Shown here in pieces: positions 34,262 to 46,245 of a stretch of 64,000 nt of DNA. A program made the translations under genes and the position numbers. Origin of the DNA: Coccinella septempunctata (lineage: Eukaryota; Arthropoda; Insecta; Coleoptera; Coccinellidae); contig NC_058198.1 of the NCBI RefSeq assembly GCF_907165205.1, forward strand, positions 7,975,001-8,039,000. The letters run 5' to 3'. A model generated the notes under the pieces. The model did not search any database. It had not been told where the DNA came from and saw only the letters and a list, made by a program, of their open reading frames with translations. Every line of letters begins with the position of its first letter. The first letter of the stretch is position 1.

Positions 34262-35240
34262 GAAAATAAATAACGTTGAAATTATAATTCTAAGTTGTAA
34301 CGTTTCGGAGTCTATATCAGACTCCTTCATCAGACGAAAAATCTATTTTCGAAAATCTTCTGAATTGTGGCTTTTCTTTGACATTAATAGTCAATACATA
34401 GAAACAGAGACTGCATAGAAACGTTGATTCATTTAATTTTGAAATTACCGGATGACAGTTCCTTCTTTAGTAAATTGATCCAAATATGATCTATTCCTAC
34501 CGAACAATTTGCCAAATTAGTATCTTGATCTAATAGAATACACGTAGACTCTTTAATCTTTCGTTTATAATGGTCTGGTTCCGTCATTAAAATTTTAGTG
34601 TTGTCCCAATCCATCATGTGGTCTCCCGTATTAGAACAAATGTGATCTGCGATCTGTGATCGATTAATTTCTCTATTTTTAATATTATTTTTATGTTCGC
34701 GTTTTCTTATTCCTAGAGGTCTGGACGTTTCACCTGTATAAGTTTTACCACAAATACAGGGTATGTTGTAAATACAATTTTTTGATTTTTGTTTTTCGTT
34801 CAAAGGTTTAGTTTTTGTTAATATCGATCTTAAATCATTTTGCGTTTTAAAAACAGTTCGTATGTTGAACTTCGAACCGATTCTCCTTATTTTTTCTGAA
34901 AGGCCATTAACATAAGGAATTACATTCAATAAATTTGGTTGTTCCTGACGGTTTGTTGGTTGTTCCTGATCATTATTACGATTTTGGTTAGTCATTTTTC
35001 TCTCTAAATTTAATATTGTTTTTTCAATAAAATTATCCGGGTATTGATTATCCCTAAGAAATTGTTTAATGAAGTCAACTTCATTATTTCTAATTTCGGG
35101 TGTAGATGAAATTAAATTTGCTCTATCATAAAGTGTTTTAATAATACCTCTTTTGACACTTACTTGGTGATTGGAATAAAAATTCAAATATCTATTAGTA
35201 TGTGTCTTTTTTCGGTATACGCTCGTTTCAAAATAATTCG
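34262..35240 (-). mobile_element. Penelope-like element, 5'-truncated
   Basis: On the minus strand homology starts at about 35240, goes through the end of the RT domain and a GIY-YIG nuclease, and runs into a 3' part ending somewhere before 34262. The 5' end abuts the fourth unit of the 100-bp array, and the other three units lie on the far side, so the element sits inside the array. Most of the RT is missing, as expected after incomplete reverse transcription. The array units might instead be the element's own terminal repeats, which Penelope-like elements often carry. Confidence 0.8.
34429..35229 (-). CDS. Penelope-like RT end plus GIY-YIG endonuclease, open frame
   Basis: The first ATG (35187) gives 252 codons, but the frame is open upstream and codes for SVYRKKTHTNRYLNFYSNH, a signature of the Penelope RT C-terminus, so the ATG is internal. 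KRGIIKTLYDRA completes that region. The GIY-YIG domain follows: IY at residues 139-140, cysteines at 138, 144 and 146 (the Cys cluster typical of these nucleases), YTG at 150-152, an Arg-rich helix with REH at 163-165, and Glu 213 in IKESTC as the likely metal ligand. The domain nicks target DNA for priming. No internal stop is seen, so this piece is young compared with most repeats nearby. RT catalytic motifs are absent. Confidence 0.85.
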   Translation of the reverse strand, partial: ETSVYRKKTHTNRYLNFYSNHQVSVKRGIIKTLYDRANLISSTPEIRNNEVDFIKQFLRDNQYPDNFIEKTILNLERKMTNQNRNNDQEQPTNRQEQPNLLNVIPYVNGLSEKIRRIGSKFNIRTVFKTQNDLRSILTKTKPLNEKQKSKNCIYNIPCICGKTYTGETSRPLGIRKREHKNNIKNREINRSQIADHICSNTGDHMMDWDNTKILMTEPDHYKRKIKESTCILLDQDTNLANCSVGIDHIWINLLKKELSSGNFKIK

Positions 35241-35242
35241 AA

Positions 35243-35323
35243 AACTAACCTGAAGACACATGTAAAAAAAATTGTTGTAATAAATTAATTAATACTGAGT
35301 GATCTGTTTTCTGTGTAACTCAA
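35243..35323. repeat. Fourth unit of the 100-bp array, separated by the Penelope-like element
   Basis: It reads 'aactaacctgaagacacatg' followed by the shared 'taattaatactgagtgatct' and ends 'gtgtaactcaa'. It has lost a few bases in the 'tataca' section. Confidence 0.9.
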
Positions 35324-36429
35324 TATGGAAGAAGAATATGATGCACCCCAGAACGGAGTTGATTCCACTAATAGGATTTGCTCATTCCAAATATTCTGTT
35401 TATTGTTTCAACGAATGTTGGGACTGTACATTTCCAAATTTCTTGTAGTTTTGCTTCTTGGATAAGCCGAAAGCTAATAAGATTGAAGCTCACCGTTCAT
35501 TGATTATTCTAGATTGATACCTCGATTAACTTTACAGGTTCCTGTTAGTTGGTTTCCATAAATTAGTTATACTCAAGAATGCGCAAAGATGATCCTCGGG
35601 ATGGATGTAAACAACGGAGGGGGAAAATCCAGATACAGCATGGCAGATACGTCTTTGAAAACTTTTGTGATGGAAATAAATGGTGGAAAATCCAAAGATC
35701 ATCCCTAATGAAGATGCTGAAGAAATTCACGATGATGTACCTAAAGCAGAGCCTTCCTTTGAAGCAGGGCCTCTCGAGCTTATCAATAATATATAAGCCT
35801 AATGCCTGTAGAACGGCAACCAAGTAATATTATTCTTCGCAGCATTCGAGCTCTCATTTGAAATGTAATTACTTTATTGGAAAATTAATAATTCCCTTCA
35901 TTTATGTTTGAATTTCATGGAATAAACAGCATTCTGGTGTTATGCTACTAAGATATTCTCTTTGCTCCCACTTGATTCTTGGCGGCGTATAACTGCAATA
36001 TCGAGTTACCCCTAGTAGTCCCCTATATCACACGAAAATCAACCTGTCTACGTCAGAATTCTGTATATTCAGCGTCGAACTTCTAGGTGTTGTATATCAT
36101 TGAAAGTTTATATATGCAAATTTTCTTTCATCATCCTGATGGAGCTGAGTGGTATGAATTTCTCAGACGAAGTAAGCTAGTGATGTAGCTTTTCGTTTCA
36201 TTTCAAGGACACGCAATATCACAGGCTTTCGAAAGACGCATAAAATGCCAACTCTCCAACGCTGATTCAATTCTTTCATTCGAACATGAAAAAATATTTC
36301 GTTTGGAACTGACAGGGATTAGATTTTGTAATTTGAGATTTTCTCTGATGACTCATAACAAGATAAATTATTCTCAAATATAGAGAGTCTCAAGCCGAAT
36401 TTCTGTTCATCAAAATCAGTACAGATATG
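35324..36429. other. No gene recognised
   Basis: Two overlapping frames on opposite strands (35563-35827) have no family resemblance. Nothing else is seen. Confidence 0.45.
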
Positions 36430-36530
36430 TAGATTTAATCTTATATCCCTGAAAAATCATCATATCTAAATGTGATGCATATTCTGAAAGGGCAACTCTT
36501 CTAGTGTTAACTCTAGAAATTTCCAGGAAG
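36430..36530 (+). repeat. Satellite-like repeat S, part unit
   Basis: It shares 'gaaaaatcatc', 'taaatgtgatgcatattctg' and 'gcaactcttctagtg' with the S copies at 17700 and 44985. It runs directly into mariner copy C. Confidence 0.6.
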
Positions 36531-37509
36531 TTTGAGGACAAAAAAGTAAACAAGTACTACACAATAAATTAAAAGAAAGAAGATGTCCACCGAAATTGTG
36601 AAAATCGAAAAATTGGAGTATCGAGCCATCATAAAGTACCTGTATTTAAAAGGGTTAAGAGGTAAGCAGATTTACAAAGATATGCTTAATATTAAAAAAA
36701 AAATACCTTTGGTGATCGATGTCCTTCAATTTGGACATGAGAAAAATTGCTGCAAAATGGATACCCAAATGTTTGAATGTTGACCAAAAGCGTGCAAGGG
36801 TAGAAGCATCGCGTTCGATCTGTGCTCGATTTGAAAACGATGTAGACTTCTTAAACCGAAGTGTTACTATGGATGAGAATTGGGTACATTTCTACGATCC
36901 AGAAACAAAGCAACAATCGATGGAATGGCGACAGTCTGGTTCTCCAAGACCTAAGAAGTGTCCAAAAATGTGCTGGAAAAGTTCTTGCTTCAGTTTTTTG
37001 GGATTGCCATGGAGTAATCATGATTGATTTTTTGGATAAGGGTAGAATAATAACAGGAGATTTATATTCGACATTACTGACCAATCTAAGGAAAAAAATT
37101 AAAGAGAAAAAACGCGGAAAGCTATATAAAGGTGTTTTGTTCTTGCAGGACAACGCCCCTGCACACAAATCTCATATTGCCATGCAAGAAATTCGTAATA
37201 TAGGATTTGAATTACTGGAACACCTCCCTTATTCACCAGATTTGGCTCCATCCGACTCTAGTCCCTTACCTCAACTAAAAAAATGTTTAAAAGGTCGTAA
37301 ATTTTCTTCCAACGAGGAGGTTATAAAATCTGCGGAGGTTTGGTTTGCAGAGCAAGAAGAAACATTTTTTTGAAAGGTCTAGAGACGTTGCAGGTTCGCT
37401 GTAAAAAATGTATTCAATTGAGAGGAGAATATGTTGAGTAATAAAATATTTTAAAATTGAAATTTTTTTAGGTTCTATAGTAGGCTAAGAATTTTTCAAT
37501 ATATCCTCG
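36531..37509 (+). mobile_element. Mariner copy C: 5'-truncated, internally deleted
   Basis: Starts in the 5' untranslated part ('ttgaggacaaaaaagtaaac'), has the ATG at 36583 (MSTEIVKIEKLEYRAIIKYL), then a garbled deletion junction around 36690-36760. The core resumes with VDQKRARVEA and MDENWVHFYDP. A frame shift follows at about 36955; the rest reads in the frame 36861-37373 with FLQDNAPAHKS and YSPDLAPSDS, and ends in another shift. It keeps the 3' TIR ('caatatatcctcg', to 37509), followed by TG rather than TA. The 5' TIR is missing. All three catalytic Asp positions are still readable, in two frames. Confidence 0.87.
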
Positions 37510-39469
37510 TGTGTTTGAAAAAACCTACTTCTTAACTCATTTAAATTTGATGAGGAAAATAAAATCATTTTTCCATATTCGAAAAAATATTTCTTTCAAG
37601 TTCTCAAAGGGTGGACCAAGGACCACCCTACTTTTGTACTTTTCTTGTTACCCACTCTGAATAATGTAACAAATTCAACCCAATGATATTTACTCTGTGA
37701 GTTTCCTAAACTTCCCAATGCCTAGAGCGCTGGGTGGTGGATTGACTGAAAGGTTCTGTCAAATTTGGTGAAAAAAATTGAACATGCGTGTTGATATCGA
37801 CATGGGAATAATGAAGCAAAAAACTAGTACAGGGGTACTTGTCTAATCCTGTTCTAAAGGCGATACCAGCAGGATTCCCGATGACTAGAGCTTTCAACTC
37901 TAGCACGTAGCATTTGGAGTTCAACGTTTCCTGACATAATTATCCTTGATGGCATGAAAGGACACCTTGGATGCCAGATATCCCACCCTGATTTTATCTG
38001 TTTCATTTCGAAATACCTGCCTGTGCGAGTGTATAATAAGCTCTGTGGATTTGAGTTATCTACATATTTTTCTGTAAGTTTGAAAAACGTTAATGCAACA
38101 CGACAAATTCCATCCTCTCGTGTACGAATGAAATATTTAACACATGCGTTACATTACACCGGCTATAAAAATGAGAATATAAATTATTCAGAATGCTGCC
38201 GGAATTCTAGCTCCACACTTGATTTACTTGATTTCTGTTAGGGCAGCCGCTGGTTCTTTTTCATCGGACGTTATATGTGTGGACACAAAAATTCCGTCCT
38301 AATCCCTATACATCCAAGTGGAGAATAATCAAAGATCAATTTAGATATGAATTTTGTGCTTTACATTTTACTGACTCTGTATAAAATATAGATGACCTGA
38401 TTTTCGGTTTATATATAGACGAAGTCATATATGAATAATTCTGAAGAATGACCAGAAGGAGTCTCTATTATACTCTTGACATATTTTCTATGGGATCAAA
38501 GATCAAGGTATGGGGAACAAATAGGCCAGTCTATTTTTCTCACACCCATCGATGCTAAGGCATTCATGACAATTTTTCAAGTATGAAGTCAGGTATTATC
38601 CTGTAATAAACAACTCGTTTAATGGGACAGCTTGAAGGCTGCTTGTCTTTCACACCCTTTCAAAATAAGAATTTGTCGGTCATCTGACGTAAGTCCTATC
38701 CAAAAATAAGACCTTCTTGTATCATCAGCTGTCTTAGCACCCCCTTCTCTAATTGAGTTTTCCTATAGCAAAAATAAAGCCGAGCAAAAAATAAAATTAG
38801 AACGATCGGCGTAATCTGAGCTGATGTAATGGAAAAAAAATGGTTCAAATGACGTTCCTGGATATTTCGTTGAATCCAATCGATATTAGAGTGGAAAAAC
38901 GGAATAATTTCTGACTACAATTCTATATCTCCAACTATCGATTCGATTCGAACGTTCTTCATATTTTCCCATAGAAGTTAGAACACGTGGGGTCAAATTG
39001 AAAGGTGTATTTTCAGCGAGAAGTTTTTTCTAACTTTTCTGAAACGCGATGAGGCTCCATCATTATTAAAAGTTCAAAAATGGCCGTTGCGCTTGCTCCC
39101 ATGTCTACGTGTAGCGAAATTGAGAAAGTGTTGAAGTTTTAAATGAGTAATGTAGTGAATATTTGATGCGAAGTGGTTTACCTGAGGACAGGTCCAATGA
39201 AAGCTTAATTTCCTACTCTGCTTCGCAATGTAATTAACTCCAACTTGTGATTGTTCTACTGACTGAATAAAAACACCTTGCGAATTAACCACTTCACCAC
39301 ATGTACATCTGCACTGCTGTAATTCACATCTAACCCAGAATGGGATGATCAATATTTGATGGTGGTGTACTAAAAGAATTCAGGACGTTCCAGATTAACA
39401 TTTTCGAATTTCAGGGACAATAACATTATCGATTCTTTATTTCTCTTACTGGTTTCATTTTAAAATCTT
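37510..39469. other. No gene recognised
   Basis: Frames at 37706-37924 and 37954-38241 have no family resemblance. Nothing else is seen. Confidence 0.45.
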
Positions 39470-40345
39470 TACCAAAATCATTCCTTCAGTTTCTTGTTTC
39501 CATTTGAATGATCAACAAAAATATGGTTTGAGAGTTACTTTCAATGATTATGTTTTACAACATAGTTTCAATCCTAAATATCTCAGAATAAAGTTAGATT
39601 CTTCATTGAATTTTCATTTGGGAAGTTCAAAGTTAAAATCTAGGAGTAATATACATACTTTAGAAATTAGCTGGTTTTTCATGGGGTGCTGATGCCATCA
39701 CACTTCGTACGGCAGCTTTGGCCTTATTTTTTTTCTGCTGCTGAGTACTGTTGCTCTATTTAGTTCAACAGTGCTCACGTCAATAAAATCGATACCCTAC
39801 TCAATGATTCTATAAGGGTTGTTACCTCTGCATTGGCTCTTCCAAACATCGTACCATCTTGAAATATATTCAATTCCTTCCCAAATTTATTCGCAATTTT
39901 ATCATATATACCAGATTCTAGAAGTGCCAGATTGAAATCTCGTAAGCCTTTATGGACTAATGATTTTCTTTATTCGAATTATAGTCACAAAGAATTTTGG
40001 CAGTCAGACTGGAATTCGTGTAATCTCTTTAATTGTTTGATTATCGATCCTTCAAAAAAGGTCCCTAGATTTGATATTCCTAGAAAAATTTGGTGTACGC
40101 TAAATCGATTGGCCATGGTGGGTGTTGTAGCATGCTCTTCAGATGGGATGCTGTTGATGGTTCGAGATGTGAATGTGGTGCAGAAGAAGATCCTATAGAC
40201 CACTTGGTAAAGAGATGCAGAATATATAAATTTCAGGGTGGTTTCGAAGGCATTCATTCGGTGACCGATCCTTTTTTGAGATGGGTTACAGATTTCAAAA
40301 TGTTTGATAGGATTTCAAACCTGTTGACGACACGGTCAGAGCAAA
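39470..40345 (+). mobile_element. Jockey/CR1-like LINE remnant, second copy
   Basis: It begins at VSCFHLND and HSFNPKYLRIKLDSSLNF (about 39489-39620), parallel to the copy at 18982-20160, and after several frame changes ends with the C-terminal domain: DPSKKVPRFDIPRKIWCTLNR (about 40048-40110), CCSMLFRWD (about 40127-40150) and a Cys/His cluster CECGAEEDPIDHLVKRC (about 40168-40218). The cluster fits the zinc-knuckle-like end of such LINEs. The RT catalytic part is missing. Frame shifts make it inactive. Confidence 0.72.
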
Positions 40346-43300
40346 GCACTAACGCCTCTGCTTCTTGGACATTTTTCATAGTTCGATGAACAACAGGGCA
40401 AGTGTTTCCTGGCTTAAAAGTGTGGAGGGTGAAATCAAGTTGTTGAAATTGTTGTTTCTACATGTCCATCTATTGAATTTTCTACATGATCTACTATTTC
40501 AGTGCATATTGCGGGTAAAAAGAAGAATTCGAAGGAAATATCATAATTACCTCCAGAAAAGTGGAAAATTCCATCTCACCATGTTCGGGAAAGTTTCGTA
40601 TATTCAACGTGTTCCCCATTCTCATTGTCCAATTCACAGGGCGTGTTTAATTCATACTCATATTGAAATTTCCGGTACGTATTCCACATGAATTTGCGCT
40701 ACCTCCGCATTGCTATTAACTAAATACCACTATACTTCCGATATTCGTACAAGCTGGCACATCCTAGTTTGCCACTGCTGGACACAGTTCAGGCACATTA
40801 ATCAAATTTTAATTCACTAAGTATCACACCACGCAATTGAACGATTCGAGAACTAATCACTTTAAATATTCCATCAATCTTTCAACTGATGGTAGCTGTT
40901 GAATCAAACATTCTTCCTGTCAATTTTTGGACGATTTCCGACTACGATTGGAGGTTTTCATTTTGCAAACACCCCAGAACGACCAGTTTTGGTGGGTCTG
41001 GGGGGGTTGGCCATATTGGAATGGAATTCTGAAAAGGATGACATAAAAGTATCCACTCATGTTATCTTTTATCTGGTGTTTACCCATGAAAATGCGTAGG
41101 GCGCAAATTTGGAAGGTGCGGTAGTTGAAAACATCGGCTCACCGTGGGGTTGTAAGGTAATACTGTTAAGTTATCGAGGGACATGTTTTGATACAAACAC
41201 CTTGATATAGAGGAAATTGTCGGTCTACCGCTATTGCCGGTATCTGAAATATGAAAGTGGATATATGCTCTGCTCTAAATTATCCCCCCAGACATCAAAG
41301 TGGAGCCCTTTCTCGCTAAGACGAACTATACGAAACTTGTCTTCTGACATTGTTGGATGTCAACGTCCTTCCCCTAGAGAACGCCATTATTAGGTCAGCA
41401 ACTGGAATTTCGAGACATGCTGTTTGTTGCTCATCTGCAATTCTCACTTAACTCCACAGAATTAACTTTTTCAATTAGTATTTGTAGATGATCAGAGGTC
41501 CAAAAGGCAACGTGGAATTAAAAATAGGGTCGACGTAGTCTAGCCCCAATAATCTACCTATACCAATTCGGAGGTTACAAATTTTCATCTGAAGCATAGT
41601 TTATTTGGACCAAAAAAGTTTTGACTAATTTTTATTCCTCTCTCAAATACCTAGTAATTTTGTGCTATGGTTAAATATGGTGGAATTCTACTTATATATA
41701 CCTATAAGAAGTGTGTTCATCAAAACCATTCACACGATATGAAAACTAGGGATAGTAGCACAAGAAAAATCGCAACAACACTCTCAGGGGTTATTTTTTC
41801 TGTTTAACCTCTTATTTGAATGTTTCCTCATCATTATTTTTCATATGAGAGGACTTCTTTTTCTCGGTTTATTGATTGTTACTTTGTTGTTGTTTTTTTT
41901 GTATATATTTATTTATTCTGATGATTTCTTTCTCAAGGAAATGCGAGTAAGTAGTGTTGAAAGTATTTTATGCTTCCTTACTTTATCACTGTGTGAAAAA
42001 TTTTTATTTTGAAATACTGTTAGATAGGATACGTCTCAATAAAATGAAATTTTGTATACCTACATACCATGAATTTTCAGAGAGAGAGAGAAGACAAATA
42101 AAGCACTCATGATGTGGTTTGTTTTATGTTTAGTGACTGGAGTGATCATATTATCGAAACCATTTTTCGTTAATGTATCCTAATATAGATTTCCTATGAA
42201 ATACTCCACATTTCACAATTCGCAAATAGAAATCAGTGGAGAATGCGTAGACTAATTTCATGTTTAATTGTTTCCTATCAGTTTTTGTCGAAACTTAGTT
42301 AACAGGAGTTCATTCTCAACTGCATGTCATATTAGGGATGCATGCTAAACCCACATGTACATTATTGTTTAGCCCAGGTTGGTATCCACGTGCTCCCTTG
42401 GGCTTGATTTAGAATCAAATAACAGGAATTGAATGAAAATATTTTGATTCAATTACGCAGGGAATAATTTCAACTAATTAAGTATGTACGCTGTTCCCAC
42501 AGAGTGCTTATTTATAACCGACCAATTTTATTCAGCTCGACAAGGTTAAACAAATCATCTCTATTTACACTGCTGTATTGTGTTTCAGGTGGAAATTGGT
42601 TGGCCCGAAGAACAGATTTATTTCAGAAAGACACCGATTTTTTCATGAGTTTCTAATATTAGACCTGATCAACGTGCAGAAAATGAGATATTTCCATTCT
42701 TCAGAATCAATGCTACTTATGTATTCAATTTGGGGGGTTCCTTATCAATATTTATTACACAGTATGGTACATCGAAACCTTCTAGGTTTGCATAAGCAGA
42801 AAAAATTAAATGAAGGCAAAAACGAAAGTCAAGACGAATAGAAATATAAAATTTTCCAATAGAGAAAAAAGGTAAAATTGCTCATACTACATATACTCAT
42901 TTTCTTGTCTATTGTGTTCGAATATATTCGGTCATTTCAGGAGTTCATCTCCTAAATGAATCAAGAATCAATATGATTTATAAGTACTGATTTCACGAAA
43001 AAACCATTGAGGATTTGCCACCCTGACTGAGCGAGTTAAACTTACCCTTAAAAATGTGTATCCCTAAACAGTGCGCCATCCCACATAGTGGAGAGAATGT
43101 AAATTTAGCTTTTGCATGGGGTGAAACCCCAAAAATTCTTTGTTTTATGTATACACTATACATTCCACATACGAAGTAGGGTGTGTATAAATAAATTATT
43201 GATGGTTGAATACGAAACATGAGCCATATCGATAACTTCAGTTCACATCTGCACCCCCAAATTTCAAATTAAAAATCCGCATTTACTGAGCATCTGGGTA

Positions 43301-44984
43301 CTGAATCTACATGTCCTCCTAAGAGTTACGCTTTTTATCCATAAATAATTTTTCTGCTCTGCCAGAATATGATTCTCCAGATGCGTCACGTATTCCAATG
43401 AGCTCAGAATATATCCATTTATCCTTCGATTTATACTCAAATGAGATTTGTTTCGGAGGGATGAATAATCTATTTCTTAAACGAATAATTCGTTGTTGAG
43501 GACTCGTTTCAACAAAGTGTATAGATTTCCATCAATGCTTCACTTCGAACTTTGGGAGGACTCTTGAATGAAGTGGTATTATTCGATTGTAGACTTTACA
43601 AAGCACTATTTTTTAACCATCCTGATGTTTTAGATGATAAAACGTTGCAAAATACTCTGTTTATAACAACGATACGAAAGATTCAGAGTGATGAAATTTC
43701 AACACGAAGAGTAGCATACATGATGAAAAATGGCTTTATCAATAATTAAATCAATTATTGAAGTTGAGTGAAATCGAGATGTTGTAGACAGAATAAATTA
43801 GGCCCAAATTGAGAAGACGAAGCTGAATAATTCTTGTTTTCCTTCGAATGTCCCATATAATTCTCCGAAGTGAAAAAAGTCCCTTCCCCCTGCATATTAA
43901 TATTCCATTTAGAATATTTTCTCGGATTTCACTTGTGAAGGAATCACGAATGGATGAGCAGCCAATAGACGTCGGCTCAGCGTCACGTGCCCCATTTCAG
44001 ATTCTCAACGTCCTAGAATGCTCATGTCAAACGTTAAGAAACCTCATTTTGTTTCACAGCCAAGCAATGCTCGACAGAAAGAAGAGTCGGTTGACAACTG
44101 TTTGACATTCTAAAATCCCACTTACGACAATAATGCGATTTTCAAAATCGTGAACGCTACTCAACTGTCACTGGCTGCTAGCATCGTGAAAAGTGGGTCT
44201 TGGGGATTAATCTTTTAATTTCGTTTTGCGCATTCTTTCTCCACTTGAAGGGGGAGAATTTTCATATTGGAAACCAGCAATACAACCAATTCTTTTGCGG
44301 AAGGAAATAGTTCTCGTGTTATACCACAAAGTGAATGAATATTTCCCTGTCCTAATAAAACTCACGAATAGAATTGATCACCGAAAATACTTCATTCAAT
44401 TGATATTTGAAAACAAAAATAAAATTTCACAAATGGCCTCCTTTTGCTCCTCTACAAATGTGCTATCAAATCATTGTTTTGAATGAGCCTATGGTACTTT
44501 TATGTCCTCAGATATAACATGTTGTGGATTCGCTTAATCCAACTAGTATATAATGAATATCCTCTAATGGACACTGAAACTCTTCTACAACGTATTCACT
44601 ACATAAATCAATATGCCCTTGCAAACAACCCCTAGAGTTTTAAACTGAAAACTAAATTACATGATTTTCACTCACATGAGTTATTTAACCACTACACTTG
44701 TTTCATTATCACACGAGCATCTTGAAGTGAACCTGAATTGTTTGAATATACTCTACTTCTAATTACATAGAAGAGAGAAGGATACTTAATTTTTCATTAT
44801 ATCAGTATTTCTTGAATGTATTTTTTTATTTTAGATTGTGGTCAATGACATGCACTTTAGGAGTGATTAATGGTTTTGAAGTGCAATCGACAACATGATT
44901 TTTGTGGCTGTGTAATTGAGGAATTATATGAAATAACAATCACAACTACAATCATGTAATTTATTGTTTTTTTAACTGACGCCA
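40346..44984. other. Long stretch with no gene recognised
   Basis: Only short frames: 40365-40691 (108 codons), 42578-42841, 43848-44105 and 44226-44486, none with a recognised motif. The minus frame at 42993-43220 covers 'ttgccaccctgactgagcga' and similar words that look repeat-derived, but no second copy is in this window. A short GA run lies at about 42081-42092. Confidence 0.4.
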
Positions 44985-45248
44985 TCTTTTTGGGTATTTT
45001 TCGAAGGTGAATTTTCGACAAGCGTATCTCCCAGAAAAATAATCGTAGATTCGTATATGATATTTATTCCAGAAGAGCAACTCTTCTAGTAATAAATTTG
45101 GAAATTTCATGGAGCTAGGTGCAATCGTTCGGTCTTGAAGATTTTTTGACTGATCCTATCTTTTTGGGAATTTTTTGAAGATCAAACTTCGATACGCCTA
45201 TCTCCCAGAAAAATTATGGAAGATCTAAATGTGATAAATATTCTAAAA
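44985..45248 (+). repeat. Satellite-like repeat S, about one and a half units
   Basis: Two units share 'atctttttggg', 'cgataggcc/gcgtatctcccagaaaaat' type words, 'gatatttattcca/ctaaa' and 'cgttcggtcttgaagatttt'. Period is about 172-178 bp (successive 'ctcccagaaaaat' words at about 45029 and 45201). It is cut at 45248 by the hAT-like element. Confidence 0.75.
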
Positions 45249-45839
45249 CAGTGGTTCCCAACTAGTGGTCCAGTGGTTGCCAAAATATGGTCCGCGAACT
45301 TAGAACATGGAACACAAATGATTTACAGATTTTTATTTAAGATTTAACAGCTGCTCTCAGACCAAACTGTTTAATAGACGGCGTTAGTGAATAGAATCGG
45401 TAGTACAGTTAATACAAACTCGCTGAAAAATTTGAGAACGTCGCAAATATATTAATTTTTGAAGATAACCTTCGAGCTTTTATTTGCAAACTTCAATTGT
45501 GATTATACCTAAAAATTTTCAAAAAGATGGAATCAATTAAATAATCGTCAAGACCGAACGGCTGCATCAAGCTCCATAAAATTCTCAAATTTATCACTAG
45601 AAGAGTTGTTCTTTCAGAATATGTATCACATTTCCACTTATGGTTATAGTTATTGAGAGATATACGACTAGAAAGGTGACTATCGAAAAATTTCCAAAAA
45701 GATGGAATCAATTGAATAATCGTCAAGACCGAACGGCTGCATCGAGCTCCATAACATTTTCAGAATCATTACAGGTTGTCCCTGCTAACACGAATAATAT
45801 AAAAGAGGTCCCTAGCCAATAAAAGGTTGGGAACCCTTG
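45249..45839. mobile_element. hAT-like non-autonomous element (tentative)
   Basis: The left end CAGTGGTTCCCAAC (45249) and right end GTTGGGAACCCTTG (to 45839) are near-complementary and of the type seen at hAT termini; a second 'tggtccagtggttgcc/ggtccgcgaa' word follows the left end, as in many hAT relatives. There is no transposase: the interior carries S repeat in inverted orientation. I could not find an 8-bp target duplication ('ttctaaaa' left, 'aaatagag' right), so the boundaries or class may be wrong. Confidence 0.5.
45500..45775 (-). repeat. Satellite-like repeat S, inverted, inside the hAT-like element
   Basis: 'cgtcaagaccgaacggctgc' occurs at about 45546 and 45721 (period 175), with 'actagaagagttgttctttc' between. 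It is the reverse complement of the S words at 44985-45248. Confidence 0.75.
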
Positions 45840-46079
45840 AAATAGAGGGTAGCATAGCTCTATGTAACATACCTTTTCGGAAAAATGAATGAAAAGGCAT
45901 AAGAATAGCAGTCAGGAAACATTCAAAGAATATAAGTTGCTAGCTTTGAGGAGTAAATAATACATAATGATCAGTCAATTCACGCTTCAGTTCTTGCAAC
46001 GTGCATGAAACGTGTAACCGGCTCCTTCGCCATTTTGCAACCTAACCCCTATTAATAATAATTACGTAACTGTACTCAC

Positions 46080-46245
46080 TGGAAGTGTCCAATTTGAGTT
46101 GTTGCGTAGCCTGTTGCGTGGTCGGTATCTGAGTACCAGTTTGAGCCTGAGCGAGCACAGGCTGGACGGCCAGTAGCGTAGGAGGCGGGGGGTTTCCAGG
46201 GGTCGTACTGCCAGGGGAAGAGGCGGTCCATCCACCTTTCATGTC
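46080..46245 (-). CDS. Candidate internal exon of a host gene, unknown product
   Basis: A GC-rich island (near 60 per cent by eye) in AT-rich DNA, bounded on the minus strand by an acceptor (TTATTCACAG before 46245) and a strong donor (GTGAGTACAG from 46079). Two frames are open through its 166 bp. One gives an aromatic protein (DRLFPWQYDPWKPP, SNWYSDTDHATGYATTQ) with strongly C-ended codons; the other gives a Pro/Thr/Gln-rich one (SSPGSTTPGNPPPP, PTTQQATQQ) of the kind found in transcription factors. Wobble bases favour the first, but I cannot settle it. No family is recognised. Partner exons are not visible, consistent with long introns full of transposons. Confidence 0.5.

Noticed and set aside
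42993..43220. Minus-strand frame with GVSPHAKAKFTFSP
   Set aside because: It looks like translation of a dispersed non-coding repeat, but there is no second copy in the window to prove it, so no feature was called.
45241..45847. 8-bp target duplication for the hAT-like element
   Set aside because: Left flank 'ttctaaaa' and right flank 'aaatagag' do not match; the element call rests on the termini only.
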